Below the pieces are notes generated by a model. The model searched no databases. It was given only the letters and a program-made list of their open reading frames with translations, and was not told the DNA's origin. Below, piece after piece: positions 1 to 8,785 of a DNA stretch of 64,000 nt (the stretch's first letter is position 1; the number at the start of each line of letters is the position of its first letter). The DNA lies in assembly GCA_965231925.1 (NCBI GenBank), contig OZ246894.1:1922001-1986000 (forward strand), read 5' to 3'. Origin of the DNA: Poriferisodalis sp965231925. Its GTDB lineage: Bacteria; Actinomycetota; Acidimicrobiia; Acidimicrobiales; Poriferisodalaceae. Made by a program: the position numbers and the translations under genes.

Positions 1-507
1 GCGGAGCTCGCATCGTGGGCGCATTCGGCCATCGATCAACTCGCCGACGATCTCGGTCGGCGCTGCTACTTCTCGATGACCGGTGGGGAGGGCGACCCGC
101 GGTTGTGGGCATGGCATGCGGCATCCGAGCTCGGCATGCACCGACTCGATGTCGAGATGGCCTTGGGACACGAGCACTCCATGACCCCGGTACAGGCACT
201 CGACGCGGCGGACTACACGTGCCGGTTCTTCCTGCAGGCGATGCGCCGTGTCCTCGAACGAGACCCGGGTGGGCTCACGGCTCGGCTCGTCGATGCCGGC
301 GAGGTGGTCGGCATCGTGAACATCGAGCCACTGCCAGAGACGGCGTCGCCGGCAGCTGCCGTCATCGAGGGCCCGCCGATTCAGGTGCTTCTCGGTCTGT
401 GGGGCCGTCCACACTCGGGGATCGAGGTCACCGACGGCGACCCAGAGGTGTGGCACCAGTGGCGAGCCCTGCCCAGCGAAGCCTTCCAATTCGGCACCTG
501 GGACTAG
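1..507 (+). CDS. Maleylpyruvate isomerase family mycothiol-dependent enzyme, 3' part
   Basis: The reading frame is open from base 1 to the TAG at 505-507, so the gene begins outside the window; 168 residues are visible. The stretch ELASWAHSAIDQLADD, then RLWAWHAASELGMHRLDVEM, matches the helical DinB-like core of the MDMPI family, where a His in the segment before the RxD-like motif helps bind a metal. The C-terminal half (AVIEGPPIQVLLGLWGR) fits the family's C-terminal domain. Family members use mycothiol, the actinobacterial thiol, to isomerise or detoxify small molecules. The substrate here is unknown. The ATG at 76 lies inside the conserved domain and is not the start. Confidence 0.75.
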   Translation, partial: AELASWAHSAIDQLADDLGRRCYFSMTGGEGDPRLWAWHAASELGMHRLDVEMALGHEHSMTPVQALDAADYTCRFFLQAMRRVLERDPGGLTARLVDAGEVVGIVNIEPLPETASPAAAVIEGPPIQVLLGLWGRPHSGIEVTDGDPEVWHQWRALPSEAFQFGTWD

Positions 508-709
508 CCGCAGCAACGGCAACTGCTGGTCGATGTCTTGGGGTCAGCAGGCCTCAAAGCGAGCGTTCAGCCTCGACATGTCGTCTGGGCTTGCGCTGCG
601 GTTGACCGTTTGCGAGACGAGGAACGGTGCGTCGCATGCCGCCCGCGATCTGTTCGCTGACTAGACATACTGTCAACAAAGTAGACATTTCGAGGTTAAG
701 CTCCTGGGT

Positions 710-874
710 GTGCGGATCACTGTCGACCTCGATGAGTCAGAACTGGCGCACACTCTGGAGGCACTCGGTGCGGTTGTCGAGATCGTGGAACGTCGCAGCG
801 ACGAGCTTGTCGCAGCGGTGATCATCCGGGACGTGATCGCGAAGCTGTTGCGCGCCATCGAGGAGGCACGATGA
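710..874 (+). CDS. Small hypothetical protein, first gene of a two-gene unit
   Basis: A 54-codon frame starting at GTG 710 (VRITVDLDESELAHTLEALG) ends with TGA 872-874 and overlaps the ATG of the next gene in an ATGA junction, which argues for a translated, coupled pair. The protein is acidic and helical (VEIVERRSDELVAAVIIRD) and I do not recognise a family. Upstream, the heptamer TAGACAT occurs twice as a direct repeat (662-668 and 682-688) around a TGTCAAC, a plausible promoter or operator region. The layout resembles a small regulator or toxin-antitoxin unit, but nothing proves that role. Confidence 0.45.
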   Translation: MRITVDLDESELAHTLEALGAVVEIVERRSDELVAAVIIRDVIAKLLRAIEEAR

Positions 875-1098
875 GCAACGTCAAATCGATTTGGGATCTC
901 TCTGGCCTCGACATGGCCACGAGTTCAGAGGGGGCAGCTCTCAACGTCGTTCGCAGACTGACCCGGCAAAAGGAAGATCTTGCATCGCAATGGGCAACTG
1001 CTATCCGGCTTGCCCAGGCGAACGGAGCATCGCTGCGGGATATCGCCGCTGTCGCGAACGCCTCGCCTCAAACGATCGCCAAGATCTGCAAGGAATAA
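871..1098 (+). CDS. Small helix-turn-helix protein
   Basis: This 75-residue protein overlaps the preceding small gene by 4 nt. Its C-terminal part (GASLRDIAAVANASPQTIAKI, roughly residues 50-71) has the spacing of a helix-turn-helix, with a conserved-looking Ala in helix 1 and SPQTIAKI as the recognition helix, as in sigma-70 region 4-like or resolvase-type HTHs. The N-terminal half is predicted helical (VVRRLTRQKEDLASQWATAI). It probably binds DNA and may regulate its own two-gene unit. It converges on the sulfation operon, whose last stop codon lies 3 bp downstream. Confidence 0.5.
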   Translation: MSNVKSIWDLSGLDMATSSEGAALNVVRRLTRQKEDLASQWATAIRLAQANGASLRDIAAVANASPQTIAKICKE

Positions 1099-1101
1099 AG
1101 C

Positions 1102-1713
1102 TCACACCGCGTTGCCGAGCGCAGCTAGGAGGTGGGCGATGCAGGTGTCGAGGGGCTGGATCGTGTCGATGGTGATCTCGGGTGACGGCGGGGGCTCGTA
1201 AGGGGCAGAGATGCCGCTGAAGTCAGGGATTTCGCCGGCTCGGGCCTTCACGTAGAGGCCCTTGGGGTCACGGGCTTCGCAGACCTCGAGCGCAGTGTCG
1301 ACGAATACCTCGATGAACGTGCCTTCCGGGTGGATGGCTCGTACTTGGTCGCGGTCGGCCACGTAGGGCGAAATGAAGGCCGTCAACACGACGATCCCCG
1401 CATCTTGGAACAGGCGGCACACCTCGCCGATGCGGCGGATGTTCTCAGTGCGGTCCTGCGGTGAGAAGCCCAGGTCGCGATTGAGCCCGAAGCGGACGTT
1501 GTCGCCGTCGAGGACGTAGGCGGCAACGCCGCGCTCGAGCAGCGCTGCTTCGAGCGCGAACGCAAGAGTTGATTTGCCGCTGCCCGAGAGCCCGGTGAAC
1601 CACACCGTCACAGCGCGATGGCCGAAGTGCGCTTCGCGGTCGGCGCCTGTGATCTGCCCTTCGGCGCGGACGATGTTGCGAGAGACGGGTTGGTTCCCGG
1701 CGCTCTCGTTCAT
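1102..1713 (-). CDS. cysC: Adenylyl-sulfate (APS) kinase
   Basis: The 203-residue protein phosphorylates adenosine 5'-phosphosulfate to PAPS, the sulfate donor for sulfotransferases. The Walker A loop GLSGSGKST is at residues 41-49, followed by LDGDNVRFGLNRDLGFS and the family signature FISPY, then GLYVKARAGEIPDFSGI. ATG 1713 is chosen because it overlaps the preceding stop codon in an ATGA junction; an upstream in-frame extension to 1776 would lie inside the neighbouring gene. It is the last gene of a five-gene operon. The preceding gene already carries a fused APS kinase domain, so this is a second and more canonical copy. Confidence 0.93.
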   Translation of the reverse strand: MNESAGNQPVSRNIVRAEGQITGADREAHFGHRAVTVWFTGLSGSGKSTLAFALEAALLERGVAAYVLDGDNVRFGLNRDLGFSPQDRTENIRRIGEVCRLFQDAGIVVLTAFISPYVADRDQVRAIHPEGTFIEVFVDTALEVCEARDPKGLYVKARAGEIPDFSGISAPYEPPPSPEITIDTIQPLDTCIAHLLAALGNAV

Positions 1714-3656
1714 GGCGTGTTCGGTCCTCGAAGGAAGCCACGCTCGGTCAGCACCCGCACGATTGCCGCCACGCACTCATCCACGCCTTGAGCCGATGTG
1801 TCGACACGCAGGTCGGCGTCGGCCGGTCGGTCGTAGGGGGCTGAGACGCCGGGGAACCGAGGAATCTCGCCGCTGTCGGCCATCGCGTACAGGCCATGGG
1901 GGTCACGTTCGCGGCACACATCGATGGGCGTGTCCACGAAAACCTCCACGTACCGGTCGGTGCCCACAAGGTCACGCGCACGCTGGCGCACCTCGCCGTC
2001 GGGCGCCACGAGCGCGGCAATTGCGATCAATCCTTGGCCGTTCACGAGCCGTGCGACCTCCGACACACGGCGCAGGTTCTCCGAGCGTTCATGGGCACTG
2101 AATCCCAGATCCCGCGAGATGCCCATGCGGACGTTCTCTCCGTCGAGGCGGATCGACACTTTGCCCCGGTCGAACAGCTCACGCTCGAGAGCCGTAGCCA
2201 AGGTGGACTTGCCTGCGGCTGTGAGCCCTGTCAGCAGGATGGTGCACGGCTGCTGACCGAACCGAGTGGCCCGTTCGGCGTCGCTGATCTCGGATCTCTG
2301 CCGCACGAGCGCAGCGTCGGGTGCGTGATCCCAGACCGTCGCCGCGCCGATGATCATGCCCGCAGCGACGGTCGCATTGGAGAGACGATCCACCAGCACG
2401 AACGACCCGGTCGCACGGCTGCTGGCGTAGGGGTCGAATGCCAGCTCTCGGTCCGAGTCGATGACGCAGCGCCCGATGTCATTGAGCCTCAGCCCCAGCG
2501 CCTGTTCGTGCATCCCGGTGTCGACATCGACTCGGTAGCGCAAGCTGCGGACAGTGCAATTCGACACTGCGTTGGTGGTCTGCAGAAGATATGTGCTGCC
2601 GGGCTCCATCTCAGCCTCGGTCATCCATACGACCATTGCGTCCAGTTCGTGTGCCCGCTGCGGCTCGTCGCCCGGCGTGACGAACAGGTCGCCGCGGCTG
2701 ATGTCGATCTCGTCGGTGAGCGTCAACGTCACCGCGCGGCCCGGGCCGGCGGCGTCGAGTTCGCCGTCGAACGTCACGATCCGCTCCACCGTAGAGCTGA
2801 GCCCCGACGGCAGCGCCACGATCTCTTCGCCGGGCCGGATGAGCCCCGAAGTCACCGTTCCGGCGTACCCGCGGAAGTCGGCATCGGGTCGGCTGACGAG
2901 CTGCACTGGCATGCGGTAGTGCTCCAGGTCGACACTGGATCCGATGTCGGCGGTTTCGAGATACTCCAGCAGCGGCGGCCCGTCAAACCATTCGAGGTTG
3001 TCGCTCTCGTTGACCACGTTGTCTCCGAGCAGTGCAGACATCGGCAGGAAATACGGCTCGCCGAAGTCGAGTGCCTTGGCGAAGGAGCGATAGTCCTCGC
3101 AGATCTCGCCGAAACGCTCGTGCGACCAGCCCACCAGGTCCATCTTGTTGACCGCCACCACCACGTTGCGAATGCCCAACAGGCTGGCGATGTAGCTGTG
3201 GCGCTTGGTCTGGGGAAGCACGCCGTGACGGGAGTCGATCAGGATGATGGCGAGGTCGCACGTCGACGCGCCCGTTGCCATGTTGCGCGTGTACTGGGGG
3301 TGCCCCGGAGTGTCGGCGATGATGAATGTGCGGCGTTCCGTGGAGAAGTAGCGGTAGGCCACATCGATGGTGATGCCCTGCTCCCGCTCGGCACGAAGCC
3401 CGTCCATGAGCAGCGCCAAGTCGACCTGGCTGCCCGCTGAGCCCTGGGTCGCTGAGTCGGCTTCGAGACTGGCCAGCACGTCCTCGTAGATCAGCTGAGA
3501 GTCGTGGAGCAGGCGACCGATCAGCGTCGATTTGCCGTCGTCCACGCTGCCGCACGTCAGGAACCGCAGCAGATCCTTCTGCTGATGGGACTTGACGTAC
3601 GCATCGACGCCTGACGCCTCAAGCGCCGAATGCACGAGCCCAGGCTGGTCTGGCAT
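1710..3656 (-). CDS. cysNC: Sulfate adenylyltransferase GTPase subunit fused to APS kinase (CysN-CysC)
   Basis: The 648-residue protein combines a CysN GTPase with a C-terminal APS kinase. GTPase motifs: GSVDDGKST near residue 36, DTPGHPQYTRNMATGAS (G3) and NKMD (G4), followed by EF-Tu-like beta-barrel domains. From about residue 465 an APS kinase domain begins (P-loop GLTAAGKST at 477-485, LDGENVRMGISRDLGFS). CysN couples GTP hydrolysis to APS formation by CysD. The kinase half departs from family norms: the FISPY stretch is replaced by ALVAPDGEV. ATG 3656 overlaps the cysD stop codon (ATGA), and a longer open frame upstream is only the shadow of cysD. Confidence 0.92.
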   Translation of the reverse strand: MPDQPGLVHSALEASGVDAYVKSHQQKDLLRFLTCGSVDDGKSTLIGRLLHDSQLIYEDVLASLEADSATQGSAGSQVDLALLMDGLRAEREQGITIDVAYRYFSTERRTFIIADTPGHPQYTRNMATGASTCDLAIILIDSRHGVLPQTKRHSYIASLLGIRNVVVAVNKMDLVGWSHERFGEICEDYRSFAKALDFGEPYFLPMSALLGDNVVNESDNLEWFDGPPLLEYLETADIGSSVDLEHYRMPVQLVSRPDADFRGYAGTVTSGLIRPGEEIVALPSGLSSTVERIVTFDGELDAAGPGRAVTLTLTDEIDISRGDLFVTPGDEPQRAHELDAMVVWMTEAEMEPGSTYLLQTTNAVSNCTVRSLRYRVDVDTGMHEQALGLRLNDIGRCVIDSDRELAFDPYASSRATGSFVLVDRLSNATVAAGMIIGAATVWDHAPDAALVRQRSEISDAERATRFGQQPCTILLTGLTAAGKSTLATALERELFDRGKVSIRLDGENVRMGISRDLGFSAHERSENLRRVSEVARLVNGQGLIAIAALVAPDGEVRQRARDLVGTDRYVEVFVDTPIDVCRERDPHGLYAMADSGEIPRFPGVSAPYDRPADADLRVDTSAQGVDECVAAIVRVLTERGFLRGPNTP

Positions 3657-4579
3657 CAGAAGTAGCCCTCGCGCTTCTTGCGCTCCATGGAGCCCGACTG
3701 GTCGAAGTCGATCACCCGGCCCTCGCGTTCGGACCGGGTGGCGACCAGCATCTCGCCGATGATCTCGGGCAGCGTTGTGGCGGTTGACTCGATCGCCCCC
3801 GACAGCGGGTAGCAGCCGAGCGTGCGGAACCGCACTGTGCGCAGCTGCGGCACCTCGCCCTCGTCGAAGACGAACCGGTCGTCGTCCACCATGATCAGCA
3901 CGCCGTCGCGCTTCACCACAGGCCGCTGCGCTGCGAAGTACAGCGGCACAATCGGGATCTCCTCGAGGTGGATGTACTGCCACACGTCGAGCTCGGTCCA
4001 GTTGCTCATCGGGAACACCCGGATCGACTCGCCCTGGTTGACCCGGCCGTTGTAGAGGTTCCACAGCTCAGGCCGCTGGTTCTTCGGATCCCAGCGATGA
4101 TGCGCATCGCGGAAGCTGAACACCCGCTCCTTGGACCGTGACTTCTCCTCGTCACGCCGGGCGCCGCCGAATGCGGCGTCGAAGCGGCCCGCATCCAGCG
4201 CCTGGCGCAGCGCCTGAGTCTTCATGATGTCGGTGTAGTTCTTCGAACCGTGATCGAACGGGTTGATCCGTTGGGCCACGCCGTCAGCGTTGGTGTGGAC
4301 GATCAGTTCGAACCCGATCTCGGTGGCCATCCGGTCCCGGAACGAGATCATCTCGCGGAATTTCCACGTCGTGTCCACGTGCAGGAGCGGAAACGGGATC
4401 GGGCCGGGGAAGAACGCCTTGCGGGCGAGGTGCAGCAGCACCGAGGAGTCCTTGCCGATCGAGTACAGCATCACCGGGCGCTCGCACTGGGCGACGACCT
4501 CGCGCATGATCCCGATCGCCTCAGACTCCAGCTGCTGGAGATGGGGCAGCCGCAACTCGGGCGGCATGGTGACGCTCAT
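3656..4579 (-). CDS. cysD: Sulfate adenylyltransferase subunit 2 (CysD)
   Basis: The 307-residue catalytic subunit of ATP sulfurylase makes APS from ATP and sulfate together with CysN. The PP-loop motif YSIGKDSSVLLHLARKAF sits near residues 39-56, and FGGARRDEEKSRSKERVFSF and LGCYPLSGAI are characteristic of CysD; the C terminus ends in RKKREGYF as is typical. ATG 4579 overlaps the stop codon of the upstream sulfotransferase gene (ATGA); longer frames reach into that gene and are not the start. Tight coupling to a sulfotransferase, rather than to PAPS or sulfite reductase, suggests sulfation rather than cysteine synthesis. Confidence 0.95.
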   Translation of the reverse strand: MSVTMPPELRLPHLQQLESEAIGIMREVVAQCERPVMLYSIGKDSSVLLHLARKAFFPGPIPFPLLHVDTTWKFREMISFRDRMATEIGFELIVHTNADGVAQRINPFDHGSKNYTDIMKTQALRQALDAGRFDAAFGGARRDEEKSRSKERVFSFRDAHHRWDPKNQRPELWNLYNGRVNQGESIRVFPMSNWTELDVWQYIHLEEIPIVPLYFAAQRPVVKRDGVLIMVDDDRFVFDEGEVPQLRTVRFRTLGCYPLSGAIESTATTLPEIIGEMLVATRSEREGRVIDFDQSGSMERKKREGYF

Positions 4580-6903
4580 GTGGGTTCCCGGGACTTGTCG
4601 ACCAGGGCTTGGCTGGCTTCCCACAGCTTGACCCCGTTCGCAGGGTCCGCCGCACTCTCGGACACCTGCTTGCGATGCATGAGGTGCAAGTACATCCCGG
4701 TGGAATTCCCTGCTTCGGGTGCGCAGCACAGGTAGATGACGGGATCGATGGCCTCTTCGGGGGACCGGAAGCACCTGCGCAGCACCGGGTCGAGGATCGG
4801 CTTCAGCACGGCGGGAGCGTCACGGGCGATGTCGGTAGCCACCCCTCCCGGGCACAGTGCATGCACCGCCACTTCGGTGCTGTCGCTCGGATTCAGGCGG
4901 CGTGACAGCTCAGTCGCGAATGTGCAGAGGGCCAGCTTGCTGGCACCGTAGTAGCGCATGGCGTCCTTCATGCCGTAGTCGGTGTAGGCGCCGAGTCGGT
5001 CGAAGTCGATGTGTTCCGATGACCGGTGCGCCGCCGACGAAACGAAAACGATCCTGGGTGTATCGCCGTGAGCCAAAGCGGGACGGATGACGCCGTCAGC
5101 TAGCCACCGATCGACCATCACCCGGTTGGCGAGGAAATGAACGCCGAACATCGTGTCGTACCCCTGCGGGGTCTGTTTCGAGGTGGGCGTCATCAGGCCG
5201 GCGTTCATGAGCGCAATGTCGATGCGAACGTCGCGCCGCGCCAGTTCATCGCAGCATCGGTGGACAGAGCGAAGATCAGCAAGGTCCACCTCGACTAGCT
5301 CCACGGATTCCGAGCCGGATTCCCGCTTGATCTCGGCGCAGATGCTGTCGTGGCCGGGACGGCAGGCGAGGATCATGTTGCCCCCGCGCCGTGCGAGCTC
5401 GACGGCAGCGGCTCTGCCCAGCCCGCTGTTGGCTCCGGTCACCAAGCATGTCTTGCCGTCGATCCGGACGTGGTCGGGCACCGGGTCGATGTCGGGAGTC
5501 TTGGGGTTGCGAAGGTCGCGGATCGCTGCGATCACAGCGTTGACGATCCCGCCGTCGCCGAGCTGGGATGGTGAGCTCCCATTCGAAGCAGGCGTCTCGT
5601 CGGTCGACGGCGGGCTGCGGTCCGACGAACCGACTCCGGCCGCTTCGATCGGGATGGCATACGCCTCCCGGTAGGCCGCGAACGTCTCGTCGACGTCGCG
5701 TTCGCTCAACCCGAAGTCTGCGAGCTGGTAGCGGTGCTTGCCGAAGCGGTTCTGCGGGTTGGCCGACAGGTAGCGCTTGGCCTGCCGCTCGGTCTCGGCA
5801 TCGAAAGCGACTCCTGCCAGTTCGCAGATCCGCCGGACCTCAGCGACGGGGTCGTCCACCAGGTCGTAGTAGGACACGTCCACGAAACGACCGGCTGGAG
5901 TCGCGGATCGGGTCTGCATGGCCCGCTCCACCATCCGGTGCGTCTTGGCACACCAATGCCGGCCGATCTCGACGGGGTCGACCCGATCGCTGAACATGCC
6001 GCGGCCGTGGGCGACCATGCTGGCGAACGAGGCGAGCGCAATACGCGGATCACGATGTGTCTGCACCACCGTGGCGCCCTGGAGCACTCTCAAGAGCACG
6101 TCGAGGTATTCGAGGTGGTGCGGAGTCTTGAGCACCCAGGTGAGGCCCGGCCGCTGCCACGACAGCACCTGCAGGACCCGGCGGAGGTACTCATACGCCG
6201 CAGTGTGGTCCTGGGTCTCGAGCCAGCGGGCGTAGCTCGGCACGTTCATCGTCGCTTCGGCCGACTGGCTCATGAAGCTCAGATCCAGCAGCAGGACATC
6301 TTCCTCGGGCTCGTCATGGCTGATCGGGTGGATGGCCATGAACTCGGGCGCGAGATACGAGATCGACTTCTGGGCGAGCACTGCCTGACGCTTGCGCGCC
6401 CGCTCGGCGCGTTCGCTGTGGAGGTCGCTCGGCACCGGCATCAGGGCCTCGGCTCCTGACATGGCGCGCAGGCCCGGGTGGGAGTTCAGCAGGCGATGCA
6501 GCAGGGTGGTTCCGGTGCGCTGCGGGCCGCTGATGACGATGACGGTGCCCAGATCGATGTCCGCTATCTCGGGGTGCCGTTGCAGCAGGTCGGCGATCCG
6601 CAGCCGCTGCACCAGCGCCCCAGTGAGTCGCGACCGCTGAATCAGGCGGCCGGTCAGGGTGAGGCGGGCTTCGTCGTTGATCGACTCCACGAGCACTTCG
6701 AGAGCACGAAGGTGCCCGTCGTCGCCGAAGTCGTCGAGGCCGGTCTTGCGTCGTGCGGCGGCACGCAGTGCATCGACGTCCAAACGTCCGGAGAGCCCGA
6801 AGCGCTGGGATTCACTGCCGATCCGGTTGAGGACTTTGACCGGGACGGGGCGATAGGGGTGCGCGTAGTCGGTCGAGGTCACGATGCCCGCCGAGGTCGC
6901 CAC
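4576..6903 (-). CDS. Sulfotransferase-short-chain dehydrogenase fusion
   Basis: This 775-residue protein joins two enzymes. Residues about 1-420 are a PAPS-dependent sulfotransferase: the 5'-phosphosulfate loop SGPQRTGTTLLHR is at 125-137 and the 3'-phosphate segment THRDPRIALASFASM follows. After a Ser/Pro-rich linker, residues about 480-775 form an SDR with TGANSGLG at 489-496, MNAG, VSSAAH and YGASK at 652-656. The SDR half resembles retinol-dehydrogenase-like reductases. Presumably the reductase and the sulfotransferase act successively on one hydrophobic alcohol or ketone. GTG 6903 lies 15 bp after the DUF1214 gene, and the 3' end overlaps cysD. The substrate is unknown. Confidence 0.88.
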   Translation of the reverse strand: MATSAGIVTSTDYAHPYRPVPVKVLNRIGSESQRFGLSGRLDVDALRAAARRKTGLDDFGDDGHLRALEVLVESINDEARLTLTGRLIQRSRLTGALVQRLRIADLLQRHPEIADIDLGTVIVISGPQRTGTTLLHRLLNSHPGLRAMSGAEALMPVPSDLHSERAERARKRQAVLAQKSISYLAPEFMAIHPISHDEPEEDVLLLDLSFMSQSAEATMNVPSYARWLETQDHTAAYEYLRRVLQVLSWQRPGLTWVLKTPHHLEYLDVLLRVLQGATVVQTHRDPRIALASFASMVAHGRGMFSDRVDPVEIGRHWCAKTHRMVERAMQTRSATPAGRFVDVSYYDLVDDPVAEVRRICELAGVAFDAETERQAKRYLSANPQNRFGKHRYQLADFGLSERDVDETFAAYREAYAIPIEAAGVGSSDRSPPSTDETPASNGSSPSQLGDGGIVNAVIAAIRDLRNPKTPDIDPVPDHVRIDGKTCLVTGANSGLGRAAAVELARRGGNMILACRPGHDSICAEIKRESGSESVELVEVDLADLRSVHRCCDELARRDVRIDIALMNAGLMTPTSKQTPQGYDTMFGVHFLANRVMVDRWLADGVIRPALAHGDTPRIVFVSSAAHRSSEHIDFDRLGAYTDYGMKDAMRYYGASKLALCTFATELSRRLNPSDSTEVAVHALCPGGVATDIARDAPAVLKPILDPVLRRCFRSPEEAIDPVIYLCCAPEAGNSTGMYLHLMHRKQVSESAADPANGVKLWEASQALVDKSREPT

Positions 6904-6918
6904 AGGTCCGTCATTGGA

Positions 6919-8103
6919 TCATGCCCGCAGGCTTGCGAGCGTGACCACCCGGCAGCTCGGCTGGGGGTGCTCGGCTGCTCGCACCCACCGGAAGCACATG
7001 GTGCCGAAGGAATGCCCCGCGGTGCTGAGCCAGTTCGGCCGACCGGGATCGTCGTGCGCCACGATCAGGCGAATTGAGCCGTCTGCCTCGGACTCGGCGA
7101 GCGCCATGTTGGTGTGGACTGTGAAGTGGCGATAGTCCAGCGATTCCATCCAGTAGTTGTTCAGCTGGAAGTTCCAGTGCTCGCATTGGGGCGGCGTCAC
7201 CTCGATGACCAGCGCCTCGTCGGGCTCCAGCGCCCAGTGGCTGTGGTAGTAGGTGATGTTCGGATCCCCGCCGGCGGCCAGTGACACGTCCGGATCGAAC
7301 ATCGGCAGTTCGTTGCTGTGCTTGGAGAAGTCACGAGCCCACTTGGCGAACAGCAGGGGAGCGCCCATCACCAGTGCTCCGGCCTTGCCCAGCCCCTCAT
7401 CCAGCGCCCGGGCGGTCAGGTGCGATGGCTGGCGTTCATCTTCGGCGCAGTTGATGCGCTCGATCGTCAGCTCCGCCGGTGTCTCCGCGCTGCGATCCCC
7501 ATGGGTCTGGCGGACGACCAGCGTGCCGGTCTCGGGCGTCATCGGCAGCCAGTTGCCTTCCTGGGCGGTGCAGCTCAGCACCAGCTCGAAGCGCCCGTCG
7601 GCGTCGATGTCGATCTCGTCGGATTCGATGTAGCCGGTGGGGGGCAAGCCGCCGCCTTGGCCGTAGTTGCCCGACTGCGTCCCGAAGCTCAGGTAGGCGA
7701 TGGTGTTACGCCGCCCTGTGATCCGGTACTCGTAGTTCCCGTCGAGCGCAGCCGTCAGGTAGTGGTTGTCGGGATTGTCGGCGCCGATCTTGGTGGTCTC
7801 GTCGACGACACGATGGAGCACGGGCGCCTTCGGGTCGGCGTGCTCGACGAACGCGTTCAGACCGGCACGGGCGAGACGGCTGAGGTACCGGTAGCCCTCC
7901 GCTTGGCTGAACGGGTCCGGCGGCGCTCCGGGGAAGCTCAGCGCAGCTCCCGCCGCCTTGAGCGAGTCGCAGAACTCGTTCCACGACTGGCCGCTCGTCA
8001 CGCGCTGATCTGCGACATCGTCGAGAGTCGTGCCACGGATCCTCCGTATGAGCCCCGAAGCCCTTCGAAAGGCTGCAAGGAGACCGATGGCGAGCCGTCG
8101 CAT
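6919..8103 (-). CDS. DUF1214 domain-containing protein
   Basis: The 394-residue frame carries a C-terminal DUF1214 region, for example ITYYHSHWALEPDEALVIEV and HWNFQLNNYWMESLDYRHF, and an N-terminal domain with NPDNHYLTAALDGNYEYRI. The function of DUF1214 is not established; it is frequent in actinobacteria near lipid and xenobiotic genes. It is the first gene of the sulfation operon, 15 bp before the sulfotransferase fusion. The start is uncertain: the codon at 8103 lies inside a 37-bp repeat also found near 14.7 kb, and the N-terminal 34 residues are Arg-rich and unlike the rest, so GTG 8001 is a good alternative. Confidence 0.75.
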   Translation of the reverse strand: MRRLAIGLLAAFRRASGLIRRIRGTTLDDVADQRVTSGQSWNEFCDSLKAAGAALSFPGAPPDPFSQAEGYRYLSRLARAGLNAFVEHADPKAPVLHRVVDETTKIGADNPDNHYLTAALDGNYEYRITGRRNTIAYLSFGTQSGNYGQGGGLPPTGYIESDEIDIDADGRFELVLSCTAQEGNWLPMTPETGTLVVRQTHGDRSAETPAELTIERINCAEDERQPSHLTARALDEGLGKAGALVMGAPLLFAKWARDFSKHSNELPMFDPDVSLAAGGDPNITYYHSHWALEPDEALVIEVTPPQCEHWNFQLNNYWMESLDYRHFTVHTNMALAESEADGSIRLIVAHDDPGRPNWLSTAGHSFGTMCFRWVRAAEHPQPSCRVVTLASLRA

Positions 8104-8126
8104 GGCCTACGTCTACCGACCGCAAC
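8090..8126. repeat. 37-bp dispersed repeat, copy A
   Basis: These 37 bp match 14734-14770 at 33 of 37 positions. In the frame reading EPSHGLRLP(T/A)ATA on the plus strand most differences are synonymous, which hints at a once-coding segment. Downstream in that frame an open stretch continues to a TGA at 8317-8319 (ending VYLEITGRDPEEVLPGLRA) but without a start codon, so it may be the tail of a broken gene. The remaining bases to 8343 hold nothing I recognise. Confidence 0.5.
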
Positions 8127-8342
8127 GGCCCGGCGGCAACTGCGGCAGGAGCTCGGGCTGGGCCAGTCCGACACGTCCGAGTCGGCCGCCATCTCGCCAC
8201 ACCGCACCATCCGCTGGTCAGAAGATGCAGAGCTATGCGCGGACGCTGTGTACTTGGAGATCACGGGCCGCGATCCAGAAGAGGTCTTGCCGGGCTTGCG
8301 GGCCTTGGCGGATGCCTGAACTGTGCCGGTTCGGCGGCATCG

Positions 8343-8639
8343 TCACTCGCACTCGTGGCTTGGGGCGCAAGATACCGAGTCGCAGGGGCGCGGCCGGTAT
8401 CCGTCGAGATCGACAAGCTCACCGTGGCGCAATTGACGTGTTTGCTTCTTTCCCAGACATCCAAACGCAAGCCGACAGGCGCGCACAAACGTACACAAGA
8501 ATGTCACCCCCACTGCCATCGAGCTCCCGTACAGCAAGACACGCCCGGAGTCGTTTGATTCCGAAGCAAAGCGGTCTGCAAGGACGATGACCAGAAACAG
8601 GAGTCCGATCCAAGGTGATACGAGGCTCCAGCGCTTCAC
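8343..8639 (-). CDS. Small putative membrane protein
   Basis: The 98-residue frame has two hydrophobic segments, WIGLLFLVIVLADRF (about residues 10-24) and VLLYGSSMAVGVTFLCTFV (about 34-52), followed by a basic, Cys-containing tail. It is less GC-rich than its surroundings, in keeping with acquired DNA next to an IS30 copy. I recognise no family. A similar small two-helix membrane gene follows on the same strand at 8786-9073, so the two may have arrived together. The existence of the gene rests only on frame and hydrophobicity. Confidence 0.4.
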   Translation of the reverse strand: MKRWSLVSPWIGLLFLVIVLADRFASESNDSGRVLLYGSSMAVGVTFLCTFVRACRLAFGCLGKKQTRQLRHGELVDLDGYRPRPCDSVSCAPSHECE

Positions 8640-8785
8640 GCGATTCCACCTGAGGACATTGTCGAGGCAATGCTTAGAAAGGTCGTAAACGCTCCGCTTG
8701 TCATCCGTAGAATCCTCGTCGTTAGGGTTCGCCAGAAGTCAAGTCGCGTGGTTTGTGCTCGGAAATCATGCGTAGCCCTTGGTAA

